The translations under genes were made by a program, and so were the position numbers. 14,715 nt of DNA from positions 1 to 14,715 of the forward strand of contig JAIRLA010000157.1 in NCBI GenBank assembly GCA_031259795.1, read 5' to 3'. Below the pieces are notes generated by a model. That model saw nothing but the letters and a program-made list of their open reading frames with translations. It was not told the DNA's origin and did no database searches. Source of the DNA: Azoarcus sp. (GTDB lineage: Bacteria; Pseudomonadota; Gammaproteobacteria; Burkholderiales; Rhodocyclaceae). This document shows, piece after piece, positions 1-9,265 of this stretch (position 1 is its first letter; each line of letters begins with the position of its first letter).

Positions 1-8
1 ACAATTAA

Positions 9-25
9 TTGGCACAATATTTGCT
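9..25 (+). promoter_or_regulatory. Sigma-54 (-24/-12) type promoter
   Basis: The sequence TTGGCAC-N5-TTGCT carries the invariant GG (11-12) and GC (23-24) with the required 10-nt separation, and matches the RpoN consensus at nearly every informative position. Transcription would start near position 36 and run rightward, antisense to the end of the ribosomal cluster. The only small ORF directly ahead is a 13-codon frame at 47-88, preceded by AGAGG. No recognisable protein gene follows on the plus strand. The motif match is seen directly; that it is active is inference. Confidence 0.55.
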
Positions 26-160
26 CAAAACAGCGCGAGAGGCAGTATGGACGCAAAACAGCGAGCAGGCATTTTGTATCGGCATTAACAGGGGAAATAC
101 AGTGTGTAGATGCCTATGGCCAAGCGGGGGAGGGGAATTTCTGTGCGGCCGGCATGGGCG

Positions 161-192
161 CACAAAACAAAACCCCCGGAAAACCGGGGGTT
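161..192 (-). terminator. Rho-independent terminator of the alpha operon
   Basis: A perfect inverted repeat (AACCCCCGG, AAAA loop, CCGGGGGTT; 171-192) lies about 50 nt past the rplQ stop. On the minus strand the stem is followed by TTTTGTTTTG, a good T-rich tract, so it should end the ribosomal transcript. On the plus strand the stem is followed only by TTGTCT, so termination in that direction would be weak. Confidence 0.9.
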
Positions 193-241
193 GTCTACAG
201 GACGGGGACGGGACGCAAGCCTGGGCGGGCGCCTGTCTTTC

Positions 242-697
242 TCACGCCGTCGCCGGAGCTTCGGGCGCTGCGGCGGCGGGAGCCGCGGGTTCGGGTTTGG
301 CTTCGGTTTCCGGCGCGGCGGTGAACGCATCGTCTTCTTCCGGGCGATCCAGCAGTTCGACCAGCGCCAGCGGCGCATTGTCGCCATCGCGGAAACCGCA
401 CTTGAGGATGCGTAGATAACCGCCGTTGCGATTGGCGTAGCGCGGGCCGAGTTCATCGAAAATCTTGACCACGATGTCGCGGTCGCGCAGGCGGTTGAAG
501 GCCAGGCGGCGATTGGAGAGATTCGGTTTCTTGCCTAGGGTGATCAGCGGCTCGACCACCCGGCGCAATTCTTTCGCCTTGGGCAGGGTCGTGCGGATGA
601 CCTCGTGACGCAGCAGCGAGTTGGCCATGTTGCGGAACATGGCCTGACGGTGGCTGCTGGTCCGGTTCAGCTTGCGAAGACCATTACGGTGACGCAT
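242..697 (-). CDS. rplQ: 50S ribosomal protein L17
   Basis: L17 is a large-subunit protein near the peptide exit tunnel. The start [17 protein letters not shown] and the following basic alpha/beta body (about residues 1-120) are diagnostic. The usual bacterial length is about 120-135 residues. This copy has 151 because it carries an Ala/Pro/Glu-rich low-complexity tail from about residue 121 to the end, of a kind seen in some proteobacterial L17 proteins. The ATG is preceded by GAGGA at good spacing. It is the last gene of the alpha operon, 27 nt after rpoA, and is followed by an intrinsic terminator. Confidence 0.97.
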   Translation of the reverse strand: MRHRNGLRKLNRTSSHRQAMFRNMANSLLRHEVIRTTLPKAKELRRVVEPLITLGKKPNLSNRRLAFNRLRDRDIVVKIFDELGPRYANRNGGYLRILKCGFRDGDNAPLALVELLDRPEEDDAFTAAPETEAKPEPAAPAAAAPEAPATA

Positions 698-724
698 GGT
701 TAAATCCTCTTTTGTACGGCGACG

Positions 725-1705
725 TCAACCGAGCCTGTCCAGCCCGGCCGGCGGCCAGTTTTCCAGTTTCATCCCCAGCGTCAGCCCGCGCGATGCCAAC
801 ACTTCCTTGATTTCATTGAGCGACTTGCGCCCGAGGTTCGGCGTCTTCAACAGCTCGGTCTCGGTGCGCTGGATCAGGTCGCCGATGTAGTAGATGTTTT
901 CGGCCTTCAGACAGTTGGCCGAACGCACCGTCAGTTCGAGATCGTCGACCGGACGCAGCAGCACCGGGTCGACGACGATGTCGCTCTTGATCGGCGCGTC
1001 GACGCGGGTGTCCTGCAAGTCGGCAAACACCGCGAGTTGATCCATCAGCACGCGGGCGGCGTAGCGGATCGCTTCTTCCGGTTCAACCGCGCCGTTGGTC
1101 TCGAGGTCGATCACCAGACGATCGAGGTCGGTGCGTTGTTCGACCCGCGCGCTCTCCACCAGATAACTGACGCGGCGCACCGGACTGAACGAGGCATCGA
1201 GCACCACGTGCCCAATGGATTTGCTCTCGGCGCTGACCGGGCGGGCATTGCCCGGCACGTAGCCGCGCCCTTCCTCCACCTTGATCTGCATGTCGAGCTT
1301 GCCGCCCGGCGCCAGATGCGCGATCACGTGATTGGGGTTGACGATGTCGACACCATGATCGGTCTCGATGTCGGCCGCCGTCACCGGGCCTTCCCCGCTC
1401 TTGAAAAGACGCAGGGTCACTTCGCCGCGGCTGTGGAGCTTGAAGACCACACCCTTGAGGTTGAGCAGCAGATCGACGATGTCCTCGCGCATGCCGTCCA
1501 GTGTCGAATACTCGTGCAGCACGCCCGTGATCGTCACTTCCGTCGCGGCGTATCCCGGCAGCGACGAAAGGAGGATGCGGCGTAGCGCATTGCCAAGGGT
1601 ATGCCCGAACCCGCGCTCGAACGGCTCCATCGTGACCCGCGCCTGCGAGCGCGAGATACTCTGGACGTCGATGATGCGCGGTTTCAACAGTTCATTGCTT
1701 TGCAT
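725..1705 (-). CDS. rpoA: DNA-directed RNA polymerase subunit alpha
   Basis: The alpha subunit dimerises to start RNA polymerase assembly, and its C-terminal domain contacts UP elements and activators. The N-terminal domain shows the assembly motif [15 protein letters not shown] (about 34-48). The C-terminal domain shows [12 protein letters not shown], matching the DNA-contact residues R265, N268, C269 and K271 of E. coli numbering, and [11 protein letters not shown]. The length is 326 residues, normal for the family. I chose the ATG giving [10 protein letters not shown], because GGGGA sits about 7 nt upstream of it. An in-frame ATG two codons earlier (1711) lies too close to that Shine-Dalgarno sequence. 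It lies between rpsD and rplQ, as in the classical alpha operon. Confidence 0.97.
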   Translation of the reverse strand: MQSNELLKPRIIDVQSISRSQARVTMEPFERGFGHTLGNALRRILLSSLPGYAATEVTITGVLHEYSTLDGMREDIVDLLLNLKGVVFKLHSRGEVTLRLFKSGEGPVTAADIETDHGVDIVNPNHVIAHLAPGGKLDMQIKVEEGRGYVPGNARPVSAESKSIGHVVLDASFSPVRRVSYLVESARVEQRTDLDRLVIDLETNGAVEPEEAIRYAARVLMDQLAVFADLQDTRVDAPIKSDIVVDPVLLRPVDDLELTVRSANCLKAENIYYIGDLIQRTETELLKTPNLGRKSLNEIKEVLASRGLTLGMKLENWPPAGLDRLG

Positions 1706-1741
1706 CAACATTTCCCCGAAACCCGAAAGCAGCCCCCCGCA

Positions 1742-2371
1742 TCAGCGGGAGTACAGTTCCACAACCAAGCTTTCATTGATCGTGGGCGGCAACTCGTCGC
1801 GCGCCGGATAAGCCTTGAACGCGCCCTTGCCGGCCTTGGAATCGACTTCGACCCATGCGGGGAAGCCGCGTCCCTCGCCGGCTTCGAGCGCGGCTTTCAC
1901 CCGCAAGGTGCCGCGCATATGTTCGGTCAGTTCGACAACGTCGCCCGGGCGAACCAGATACGACGGGATGTTCACGCGCCGGCCATTGACCAGTACGCCG
2001 TTGTGACGGACGACCTGGCGCGCTTCGGCGCGCGAGCCGCCGAAACCCATGCGGTAGGCGACGGAATCCAGCCGCCCTTCGAGCAGTTGCAGCAGGTTTT
2101 CGCCCGTCTGGCCACGGCGGCGAGCGGCTTCGGCATATACACGGCGGAACTGGCGTTCGAGCACGCCGTACAGGCGGCGGATTTTCTGCTTTTCACGCAA
2201 TTGTTCGCCATAACCCGACAGGCGCTGCCCGGAACGCTGGCCGTGTTGACCAGGCGCGTAGGCGCGGCGTTCGAGCGCGCACTTGTCGGTAAAACACTTT
2301 TCAGCCTTCAGGAACAGCTTTTCGCCTTCGCGGCGGCACTGACGGCATTTGGGATCGAGATTACGAGCCAC
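1742..2371 (-). CDS. rpsD: 30S ribosomal protein S4
   Basis: S4 is a primary 16S rRNA binding protein that nucleates small-subunit assembly; in E. coli it also represses the alpha operon. The protein has 209 residues, normal for bacteria. It retains the four-cysteine zinc site (C9, C12, C26, C31) of the zinc-binding S4 form. The S4 RNA-binding domain follows ([20 protein letters not shown], about 98-117, then [16 protein letters not shown]). The start codon is GTG (2369-2371), with AGGA about 8 nt upstream. It is 18 nt from rpsK and 36 nt from rpoA. Confidence 0.97.
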   Translation of the reverse strand: MARNLDPKCRQCRREGEKLFLKAEKCFTDKCALERRAYAPGQHGQRSGQRLSGYGEQLREKQKIRRLYGVLERQFRRVYAEAARRRGQTGENLLQLLEGRLDSVAYRMGFGGSRAEARQVVRHNGVLVNGRRVNIPSYLVRPGDVVELTEHMRGTLRVKAALEAGEGRGFPAWVEVDSKAGKGAFKAYPARDELPPTINESLVVELYSR

Positions 2372-2389
2372 GTTTCTATTCCTCGCTTG

Positions 2390-2779
2390 TCAGATGCGCC
2401 GTTTTTTCGGCGGACGGCAGCCGTTGTGCGGAATGGGAGTGATATCCGTGATGCTGGCGATGCGAATCCCCAGCGCGTTGAGCGCCCGGATCGCGGACTC
2501 GCGCCCCGGCCCCGGCCCCTTGACGCGCACTTCGAGATTCTTGATGCCGCACTCCTGCGCCACCTTCCCAACCGCTTCCGCCGCGACCTGCGCGGCGAAT
2601 GGCGTGCTTTTGCGCGACCCCTTGAAACCGGCGCCGCCGGAAGTCGCCCACGACAGCGCGTTACCCTGGCGGTCGGTGATGGTGATGATGGTGTTGTTGA
2701 AGCTGGCATGAACGTGCGCGATGCCCTCGGCGACGTTCTTTTTGATCTTTTTACGGATCTTGGTTGCAGTCTTGGCCAT
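2390..2779 (-). CDS. rpsK: 30S ribosomal protein S11
   Basis: S11 lies on the 30S platform near the mRNA exit (E-site) region. The 129-residue product has the expected lysine-rich N-terminus, then [20 protein letters not shown] and the [14 protein letters not shown] region. It ends in the conserved C-terminus [13 protein letters not shown]. The length is normal. The ATG is preceded by AGGAAA about 8 nt upstream. It lies 13 nt after rpsM and 18 nt before rpsD. Confidence 0.97.
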   Translation of the reverse strand: MAKTATKIRKKIKKNVAEGIAHVHASFNNTIITITDRQGNALSWATSGGAGFKGSRKSTPFAAQVAAEAVGKVAQECGIKNLEVRVKGPGPGRESAIRALNALGIRIASITDITPIPHNGCRPPKKRRI

Positions 2780-2792
2780 TTATCGTTTCCTG

Positions 2793-3155
2793 TTACTTCT
2801 TGCCGGCGATCGCCTTGCCCGGCCCCTTGCGGGTGCGGGCATTGGTTCGGGTGCGCTGCCCGCGAACCGGCAGGCCGCGGCGGTGGCGGACGCCCCGGTA
2901 ACACCCCAGATCCATCAGGCGTTTGATGCTCATGGTCACTTCGCGGCGCAGGTCGCCCTCGACCACGAAACGCCCCACCGCCTCGCGCAACCGTTCCATG
3001 TCCGACTCGGTGAGATCCTTGACCTTGGCCGAACGCACGACGCCGGCGGCGTCGCAGATTTTCTGGGCGCGCGAACGGCCGATCCCATAGATGGCGGTCA
3101 GCGCGATCTCGGCGTGCTTGTGATTGGGAATGTTTACCCCAGCAATACGGGCCAT
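2793..3155 (-). CDS. rpsM: 30S ribosomal protein S13
   Basis: S13 sits in the 30S head and contacts P-site tRNA and 50S L5 through intersubunit bridges. The 120-residue product begins [20 protein letters not shown], contains the helix-hairpin-helix-like segment [13 protein letters not shown], and ends with the basic tail typical of S13 ([19 protein letters not shown]). The ATG has GAGG about 9 nt upstream. It is the first gene after the internal promoter in the gap behind rpmJ, so it heads the alpha transcript. Confidence 0.97.
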   Translation of the reverse strand: MARIAGVNIPNHKHAEIALTAIYGIGRSRAQKICDAAGVVRSAKVKDLTESDMERLREAVGRFVVEGDLRREVTMSIKRLMDLGCYRGVRHRRGLPVRGQRTRTNARTRKGPGKAIAGKK

Positions 3156-3193
3156 TCGTATTTACCTCGCCTGCTTCAAATGCGAAACGTTGG

Positions 3194-3223
3194 ATAATAG
3201 CACAGCAATATTCAAGGAATCAA
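3194..3223 (-). promoter_or_regulatory. Sigma-70 promoter of the alpha operon
   Basis: On the minus strand, TTGATT (3218-3223), an 18-nt spacer and TATTAT (3194-3199) precede rpsM. A TG dinucleotide one base upstream of the -10 makes it an extended -10 element. The -35 overlaps the rpmJ stop codon. The predicted start near 3187 leaves a leader of only about 32 nt before the rpsM ATG. Confidence 0.7.
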
Positions 3224-3333
3224 CCTTGACGCTGCTTATGACGCGGATCGCTGCAAATGACCCGCACCACGCCTTTACGGCGGATGATCTTGCAATGGCG
3301 GCAAAGCCGCTTGACGGAAGCCTGTACTCTCAT
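3220..3333 (-). CDS. rpmJ: 50S ribosomal protein L36
   Basis: This 37-residue gene reads [20 protein letters not shown] and continues to a C-terminus ending PRHKQRQG. L36 is a small zinc-ribbon protein of the large subunit. The ligands C11, C14, C27 and H32 are all present, so this is the zinc-binding form. The length is exactly that of the family. The ATG is preceded by GAGGAG at good spacing. The gene lies 25 nt after infA and 64 nt before rpsM, the usual position at the junction of the spc and alpha operons. Confidence 0.97.
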   Translation of the reverse strand: MRVQASVKRLCRHCKIIRRKGVVRVICSDPRHKQRQG

Positions 3334-3358
3334 GGTTTGCTCCTCTTTCTGGGTTCTA

Positions 3359-3577
3359 TCACTTGGTACGGAATACAATCCGGCCCTTGGTGAGATCGTA
3401 GGGTGTCAACTGGACTGTCACCTTGTCGCCCGGCAGGATGCGGATGTAATGCATGCGCATCTTGCCGGAAATATGTCCGAGCACCATGTGACCGTTTTCG
3501 AGCTTGACCCGAAACGTCGCATTCGGGAGGTTCTCGGTCACCTCGCCCTGCATCTCGATTACGTCTTCCTTCGCCAT
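3359..3577 (-). CDS. infA: Translation initiation factor IF-1
   Basis: IF-1 binds the 30S A site during initiation and stabilises IF-2 and IF-3. The 72-residue product starts [20 protein letters not shown], contains [19 protein letters not shown], and ends in RIVFRTK. It is a single OB-fold S1-type domain of normal length. The frame stays open far upstream inside secY, but homology begins at this ATG. Another in-frame ATG (3583) overlaps the secY stop as ATGA. No strong Shine-Dalgarno sequence is seen, so translation is probably coupled to secY, which ends 2 nt upstream. Confidence 0.96.
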   Translation of the reverse strand: MAKEDVIEMQGEVTENLPNATFRVKLENGHMVLGHISGKMRMHYIRILPGDKVTVQLTPYDLTKGRIVFRTK

Positions 3578-3579
3578 CG

Positions 3580-4917
<1,338 letters not shown>

Positions 4918-4931
4918 AATCGTATCCCTGC

Positions 4932-5375
4932 TTACTCGCCAGCCGTCACGACTGAACCGCCAGCCGCTTCGATGGCCGCGCGCGCGCCCTTGGTGGCGCC
5001 AACGCCGCGCAGGACGACCTTCTTGCCAATCTCGCCCGAGAGAATGACCTTGGCCGAAAGCGTCCTGGCCGGCACCACGCCCGCCTGCACCAGCGTCAGG
5101 AGATCGATTTCATCCACCGGCAGGGCGGCAAGTTCGGACAGGCGCACCTCGGCATTGCGATCGCGCGTCAACGACACGAAACCGCGCTTGGGCAGCCGCC
5201 GCTGCAAGGGCATCTGGCCGCCCTCGAAGCCGACCTTGTGGAAACCGCCGGCGCGCGACTTCTGGCCCTTGTGGCCGCGGCCGCAAGTCTTGCCCAGACC
5301 GCTGCCGATGCCCCGGCCCACGCGCCTGGCGGCGAACTTCGAGCCTGCGCCCGGTTTGATGGTATTCAGGCGCAT
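4932..5375 (-). CDS. rplO: 50S ribosomal protein L15
   Basis: L15 is a large-subunit assembly protein. The 147-residue product begins [20 protein letters not shown] and continues through the Gly/Lys/Arg-rich extension ([20 protein letters not shown]). The globular C-terminal half includes [20 protein letters not shown] and ends SVVTAGE. Length is normal. The reading frame is open much further upstream through rpmD and rpsE, but only the part from this ATG matches L15, and the ATG is 2 nt after the rpmD stop. Confidence 0.96.
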   Translation of the reverse strand: MRLNTIKPGAGSKFAARRVGRGIGSGLGKTCGRGHKGQKSRAGGFHKVGFEGGQMPLQRRLPKRGFVSLTRDRNAEVRLSELAALPVDEIDLLTLVQAGVVPARTLSAKVILSGEIGKKVVLRGVGATKGARAAIEAAGGSVVTAGE

Positions 5376-5377
5376 CT

Positions 5378-5560
5378 TCAGCCCTCCGCCTTGACCAGAT
5401 AAGACACCTTGTTGATCATGCCGCGCACCTGCGGCGTATCGACCAACTCGACACTGTGATTGAGACGACGCAGCCCCAGACCGCGCACCGTGGCGCGGTG
5501 GGATTGCTTGGTTCCGATCACGCTCTTGACCAGCGTGACCTTGATCTTCTTGTCGGACAT
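5378..5560 (-). CDS. rpmD: 50S ribosomal protein L30
   Basis: L30 is a small large-subunit protein. The 60-residue product has the whole family body: the start [20 protein letters not shown], the turn [15 protein letters not shown], and the end [16 protein letters not shown]. It fits the short form of L30 found in bacteria. Spacing is very tight, 3 nt after rpsE and 2 nt before rplO, which suggests translational coupling across the three genes. Confidence 0.96.
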   Translation of the reverse strand: MSDKKIKVTLVKSVIGTKQSHRATVRGLGLRRLNHSVELVDTPQVRGMINKVSYLVKAEG

Positions 5561-5563
5561 CGC

Positions 5564-6091
5564 TTACCCCAGGATTTCTTCGACACTCTTGCCGCGCTTG
5601 GCCGCGATCTCCGCCGGGGTATTCACCGCCAGCAGGCCGTTGAGCGTGGCGCGCACGACGTTGTACGGATTGGTGGAGCCGATGCACTTGCAAATGATGT
5701 CGGTCACGCCCATGACCTCGAAGACCGCGCGCATCGGGCCGCCCGCGATGATGCCGGTACCGGCGGGCGCCGGTTGCATCAGCACCGAAGCCGCGCCGTG
5801 CTTGCCGATCACCGTATGGTGCAGCGTACCGTTCTTGAGCGACACCTTCTTTATCTTGCGGCGGGCTTCATCCATCGCCTTCTGCACCGCCACCGGCACC
5901 TCACGGGATTTACCCTTGCCCATCCCGATGCCGCCGTCGCCGTCGCCGACCACGGTGAGCGCCGCGAAACCGAGAATCCGACCGCCCTTGACGACCTTGG
6001 TGACGCGGTTGATCGAAACCATCTTCTCGCGCAAGCCATCATCGCGCTCCTCGGAGGCTTGCTGCTTGCGTTGGTTTTGCTGCTTGGCCAT
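5564..6091 (-). CDS. rpsE: 30S ribosomal protein S5
   Basis: S5 lines the mRNA entry channel and influences decoding fidelity. The 175-residue protein has a Gln/Lys/Glu-rich N-terminus. The S5 RNA-binding domain follows ([20 protein letters not shown], about 26-45, then [20 protein letters not shown]). The C-terminal domain has [19 protein letters not shown] and ends with [11 protein letters not shown]. Length is typical of betaproteobacteria. It lies 12 nt after rplR. Confidence 0.97.
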   Translation of the reverse strand: MAKQQNQRKQQASEERDDGLREKMVSINRVTKVVKGGRILGFAALTVVGDGDGGIGMGKGKSREVPVAVQKAMDEARRKIKKVSLKNGTLHHTVIGKHGAASVLMQPAPAGTGIIAGGPMRAVFEVMGVTDIICKCIGSTNPYNVVRATLNGLLAVNTPAEIAAKRGKSVEEILG

Positions 6092-6103
6092 TGAAAACCT
6101 CGC

Positions 6104-6457
6104 TTAGAACTTCAGCCCGCCCTCGCGGGCGGCTTCGGCCAGTGTCTTGACGCGGCCATGGAAGAGGAAACCGGCGCGATCGAACGCCACCGTCTCGATC
6201 CCGGCGGCCCTGGCGCGCTCGGCGATCAACTTGCCGACCACCGCGGCGGCGGCCTTGTTGCCGCCAGTGGGCGTCTGGGCGCGCACGGCGGGTTCGACCG
6301 TGGAAGCAGCCGCCAACACCTTCGCGCCGCAGCCGGAAATGACCTGGGCGTAAATATGGCTGTTGGAGCGGAACACGGTGAGATGCACTGCTTTCAGCTC
6401 CGCGAGCTTGGCGCGGGTTTTGCGCGCGCGGCGAAGACGAGATTCTTTCTTGTTCAT
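6104..6457 (-). CDS. rplR: 50S ribosomal protein L18
   Basis: L18 binds 5S rRNA together with L5. The 117-residue product shows the basic N-terminal helix ([19 protein letters not shown]), the [15 protein letters not shown] strand region, and the end [20 protein letters not shown] followed by REGGLKF. These are all characteristic of bacterial L18. Length is normal. The gene lies 11 nt downstream of rplF and 12 nt upstream of rpsE. Confidence 0.97.
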   Translation of the reverse strand: MNKKESRLRRARKTRAKLAELKAVHLTVFRSNSHIYAQVISGCGAKVLAAASTVEPAVRAQTPTGGNKAAAAVVGKLIAERARAAGIETVAFDRAGFLFHGRVKTLAEAAREGGLKF

Positions 6458-6468
6458 GAACGAGCGCC

Positions 6469-7002
6469 TTACTTCTTCTTGGTTTCCTTGATCGCAACCA
6501 CCTCGTCCGCGTAACGGACGCCCTTGCCCTTGTAAGGCTCGGGAGCGCGGAAAGCCCGCACCTCGGCCGCGGCCTGACCGACCTGCTGCTTGTCGATCCC
6601 CTTGAGTACGATTTCGGTCTGCGTCGGCGTCTCCGCCTTCACGCCCGCCGGTAACTGGTACACCACCGGATGCGAAAAGCCGAGGCTGAGATTGAGCTTG
6701 CCGTCCTGCACCTGGGCGCGATAACCGACGCCGACCAAGCTCAACTTCTTCTCGAAGCCCTTGCTCACCCCGACGACCATATTATTGACCAGAGCGCGCG
6801 TCGTGCCGGAAAGCGCCTTGGCGTTGGCCGCGCCCTCGCGCGCCTTGAACACCAGCGCATCGCCCTCGCGCTCGACCGTCACCGCCGGACTGACCACATG
6901 GTTCATCGCGCCGAGCGGCCCCTTGACCGACAGATCGGCCCCGGAAATCTTCACCTCGACCCCGCCCGGAATGGCGACAGGATTCTTCGCTACACGAGAC
7001 AT
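6469..7002 (-). CDS. rplF: 50S ribosomal protein L6
   Basis: L6 sits near the factor-binding site and the sarcin-ricin loop. The 177-residue protein has the two repeated L6 domains. The first begins [20 protein letters not shown]. The second has [20 protein letters not shown] (about 93-112) and the hallmark [16 protein letters not shown] (about 154-169), before the lysine-rich end. The start has a strong GAGGAGG. It is 13 nt after rpsH. Confidence 0.97.
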   Translation of the reverse strand: MSRVAKNPVAIPGGVEVKISGADLSVKGPLGAMNHVVSPAVTVEREGDALVFKAREGAANAKALSGTTRALVNNMVVGVSKGFEKKLSLVGVGYRAQVQDGKLNLSLGFSHPVVYQLPAGVKAETPTQTEIVLKGIDKQQVGQAAAEVRAFRAPEPYKGKGVRYADEVVAIKETKKK

Positions 7003-7015
7003 GGAATCCTCCTCC

Positions 7016-7411
7016 TCAAGCCACCAGGCAAATGACTTCGCCGCCGACGCGGCTGGCGCGCGCGGCGCGATCGGTCATCACGCCCCTGGGCGTCGACACG
7101 ATGGCCACGCCCAGCCCGTTCATGACCTTCGGCAGATCGTCGCTCCCCTTGTAGACGCGCAGGCCGGGACGGCTGACGCGCTCGATGCGCTCGATCACCG
7201 GACGGCCGGCATAATACTTGAGGGCGACATCGAGATCGGCCTTGCCCGCCGCTTCGCGGATAGCGTAATCATCAATATAACCTTCATCCTTCAACACCTT
7301 GGCAATCGCCACCTTCAACTTTGAAGAAGGCATGCGCACGCTCACCTTCCGGGCCTGCTGGCCGTTGCGGATGCGCGTCAGCATGTCGGCGATGGGATCG
7401 GACATACTCAT
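7016..7411 (-). CDS. rpsH: 30S ribosomal protein S8
   Basis: S8 binds helix 21 of 16S rRNA; in E. coli it also represses the spc operon. The 131-residue protein starts [20 protein letters not shown] and ends with [20 protein letters not shown] followed by EVICLVA, the conserved RNA-binding end. An AAGGAG lies 9 nt before the chosen ATG. A second ATG two codons later (7405) would place that site about 15 nt away. It is 13 nt after rpsN and 13 nt before rplF. Confidence 0.97.
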   Translation of the reverse strand: MSMSDPIADMLTRIRNGQQARKVSVRMPSSKLKVAIAKVLKDEGYIDDYAIREAAGKADLDVALKYYAGRPVIERIERVSRPGLRVYKGSDDLPKVMNGLGVAIVSTPRGVMTDRAARASRVGGEVICLVA

Positions 7412-7424
7412 CTCATCATTCTCC

Positions 7425-7730
7425 TTACCAGCTCGCCTTGGTCATACCAGGCACCTCGCCGCGGAACGCAATCTCGCGCAGCTTGTTGCGGCACAGCCCG
7501 AACTTGCGGAACACCCCGCGCGGACGCCCGGTCAGACTGCAACGGTTGCGCGAACGGACGGGACTCGCATTGCGCGGCAACTCTTGCAACGCCAAGCGCG
7601 CGCTCATGCGCTCCTCCTCGGAGAGCTTCGTATCCTTGATCTGCGCAATCAGCGCGGCGCGCTTGGCGGCGAACTTCGCCACCACCTTGCGGCGCTTGTC
7701 CTCGCGGTTGATCAGAGCCAGTTTCGCCAT
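7425..7730 (-). CDS. rpsN: 30S ribosomal protein S14 (long form)
   Basis: S14 is a protein of the 30S head. At 101 residues this is the long form without the four-cysteine zinc ribbon. It starts [20 protein letters not shown] and ends in the family signature [20 protein letters not shown] (about 60-79) and [11 protein letters not shown]. The zinc-binding counterpart would be about 61 residues with CxxC pairs, which are absent. It follows rplE by 7 nt. Confidence 0.97.
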   Translation of the reverse strand: MAKLALINREDKRRKVVAKFAAKRAALIAQIKDTKLSEEERMSARLALQELPRNASPVRSRNRCSLTGRPRGVFRKFGLCRNKLREIAFRGEVPGMTKASW

Positions 7731-7737
7731 ATCACCC

Positions 7738-8277
7738 TCAATTCTTGAACGGGAACTTGAACGCGCCCAGCAGCGCCCGCGCTTCCTGGTCGGTCTTCGC
7801 CGTCGTCGTGATGCTGATGTTCATCCCGCGCAGCACATCGATCTTGTCGTATTCCACCTCGGGGAAAATGATCTGCTCCTTCACCCCGAGATTGTAATTA
7901 CCGCGCCCATCGAACCCCTTGGACGCGACGCCGCGAAAGTCCCGCACGCGCGGCAGCGCCACCGTCACCAGACGGTCGAGGAACTCATACATCCTCGGGC
8001 CGCGCAAAGTCACCATGCAACCGATCGGATAACCGTCGCGGATCTTGAAACCCGCGATCGACTTCTTCGCCTTGGTGACCACCGGCTTCTGCCCGGCGAT
8101 CTTGGTCATGTCGCCGAGCGCGAATTCGAGCGCCTTCTTGTCGCCGACCGCCTCGCCCACCCCCATGTTCAGGGTGATCTTGGTGATGCGCGGCACCTCC
8201 ATGATGGACTTGTAGCCGAACTGCTTGAACAGGCCGGGCACCACGCTGTCCTTGTAAAACTCTTGCAAGCGAGCCAT
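7738..8277 (-). CDS. rplE: 50S ribosomal protein L5
   Basis: L5 binds 5S rRNA in the central protuberance and contacts S13 across the subunit interface. The 179-residue protein has [20 protein letters not shown], then [20 protein letters not shown], and ends in [13 protein letters not shown], all characteristic. The ATG (8275-8277, [10 protein letters not shown]) has AAGGAG 5 nt upstream. A GTG two codons earlier (8283) overlaps that site and is unlikely to be used. It lies 9 nt after rplX. Confidence 0.97.
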   Translation of the reverse strand: MARLQEFYKDSVVPGLFKQFGYKSIMEVPRITKITLNMGVGEAVGDKKALEFALGDMTKIAGQKPVVTKAKKSIAGFKIRDGYPIGCMVTLRGPRMYEFLDRLVTVALPRVRDFRGVASKGFDGRGNYNLGVKEQIIFPEVEYDKIDVLRGMNISITTTAKTDQEARALLGAFKFPFKN

Positions 8278-8286
8278 TGTCACTCC

Positions 8287-8604
8287 TTACGCATCCACCA
8301 GTTCGCCGTTCGACTTGAAGAAGCGCACCTTGCGGCCATCTTCGAGCACCTTCATCCCGACGCGGTCGCCCTTCTGCGAAGCCGGATTGAACAGCGCGAC
8401 ATTCGAGACATGAATCGGCAACTCCTTCTCGGCGATGCCGCCCACCTCGCCCTTGAGCGGATTCGGGCGCACATGCTTCTTCACCCGATTGACGCCCTCG
8501 ACCAGCAAACGCTCATCGCCGACGCGGAGCAGCACCGTCCCACGGCGCCCGCGATCCTTGCCCGTGAGCACCACCACCTCATCACCCTTGCGGATCTTGT
8601 TCAT
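8287..8604 (-). CDS. rplX: 50S ribosomal protein L24
   Basis: L24 is an early assembly protein near the exit tunnel. The 105-residue product has the KOW motif close to its start ([20 protein letters not shown], about 3-22) and the family segment [20 protein letters not shown]. It ends in a short conserved tail with [13 protein letters not shown]. Length is normal for proteobacteria. It is second in the spc operon, 12 nt after rplN. Confidence 0.97.
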   Translation of the reverse strand: MNKIRKGDEVVVLTGKDRGRRGTVLLRVGDERLLVEGVNRVKKHVRPNPLKGEVGGIAEKELPIHVSNVALFNPASQKGDRVGMKVLEDGRKVRFFKSNGELVDA

Positions 8605-8616
8605 TCCCCCGACCTC

Positions 8617-8985
8617 TCAGAGCACTTCCGGCGCGAGCGAAACGATCTTCATGAACCGTTCGGAGCGCAGCTCGCGCGTCACCGGCCCGAAGATGCGCGT
8701 ACCGATCGGCTCCAGCTTGTTGTTGAGCAGCACGGCGGCGTTGCCGTCGAACTTGATGAGCGAACCGTCCGGACGGCGCACCCCCTTGGCGGTGCGCACC
8801 ACGACGGCGTTATAGATGTCGCCCTTCTTGACCCGCCCGCGCGGCGCGGCATCCTTGACCGTGACCTTGATGATGTCGCCCACGGTGGCATAGCGCCGCT
8901 TGGAGCCGCCGAGCACCTTGATACACATCACCGAACGCGCGCCGGTGTTGTCGGCCACGTTGAGCCTGGACTGCATTTGAATCAT
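8617..8985 (-). CDS. rplN: 50S ribosomal protein L14
   Basis: L14 forms intersubunit bridges and is the binding site of the silencing factor RsfS. The 122-residue protein begins [20 protein letters not shown], continues with [20 protein letters not shown], and ends with [19 protein letters not shown], a full-length match. The ATG at 8983-8985 has GGAGA about 8 nt upstream; the frame is open further upstream but shows no homology there. It is the first gene of the spc operon here. The expected upstream partner rpsQ is absent and a promoter lies about 100 nt away. Confidence 0.97.
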   Translation of the reverse strand: MIQMQSRLNVADNTGARSVMCIKVLGGSKRRYATVGDIIKVTVKDAAPRGRVKKGDIYNAVVVRTAKGVRRPDGSLIKFDGNAAVLLNNKLEPIGTRIFGPVTRELRSERFMKIVSLAPEVL

Positions 8986-9081
8986 GAATTTATCTCCAAC
9001 TTGCCCCGCCACGCGGCGGTCAGTATTGGACCCGTTCGGGTTGCACGACCTCAACCGCAAGTAGAACCCTGCGGCAGGAAG
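8986..9081 (-). promoter_or_regulatory. 5' leader of the spc operon with two short hairpins
   Basis: About 95 nt separate the predicted transcription start from the rplN ATG. Two inverted repeats lie in this leader. One is ACCCG-TT-CGGGT at 9030-9041. The other is CCGCC-ACGC-GGCGG at 9006-9019, just upstream of the Shine-Dalgarno sequence (8994-8998). They could affect mRNA stability or access to the rplN start. Such a role is inference; no known ribosomal-protein leader motif is recognised. Confidence 0.35.
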
Positions 9082-9087
9082 CGGCGC

Positions 9088-9115
9088 AGTATAACAGCGA
9101 AAACCAGAATTGCAA
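9088..9115 (-). promoter_or_regulatory. Sigma-70 promoter of the spc operon
   Basis: On the minus strand, TTGCAA (9110-9115), a 16-nt spacer and TATACT (9088-9093) form a strong promoter. A TG one base before the -10 (9095-9096) makes it an extended -10 promoter. A-rich sequence (CAAAAATA) lies just upstream of the -35. It sits ahead of rplN with nothing else to drive and gives a start near 9081. Confidence 0.8.
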
Positions 9116-9153
9116 GTATTTTTGCACGCCCCGGACAACACCCCGCCCGCCTC

Positions 9154-9192
9154 ATGCGGATTGCCGCGGGGCTGCGCTTCCCGCGATGACGA
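9154..9192. repeat. Degenerate copy of the ATTGCC...CGCAATGACG interspersed repeat
   Basis: Read on the plus strand, this segment aligns with the repeat at 14650-14687. It shares GGATTGCCGCG, then GCTGCGCT, then CGC(A/G)ATGACGA, with a few substitutions between. It lies between the spc promoter and the end of the glycosyltransferase gene and looks like a decayed member of the same family. Confidence 0.6.
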
Positions 9193-9217
9193 TCCGGAAG
9201 TCTCCTCCACAGCGCCC

Positions 9218-9238
9218 GGCAAGCGGCAAGCGGCAAGC
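9218..9238. repeat. Three tandem 7-bp repeats (GGCAAGC)
   Basis: Three exact copies of GGCAAGC follow one another, then a partial GGC. They lie about 28 bp past the glycosyltransferase stop. This is a candidate slippage site with no evident function. Confidence 0.7.
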
Positions 9239-9265
9239 GGCGGCTTCCCGCCAACCGTCGCCCGT

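Noticed and set aside
8230..8290. S8 translational repressor site at the rplX-rplE junction, as in E. coli
   Set aside because: The intergenic gap is only 9 nt and I could not see a convincing helix-21 mimic by eye; folding would be needed.
7321..9189. A 622-codon plus-strand open frame, and similar long frames at 4045-5394, 1601-2926 and 11076-12284
   Set aside because: They lie antisense to certain genes, have shadow-type composition (rich in His, Arg, Asp, Ala) and show no recognisable domains; high GC leaves antisense frames open.
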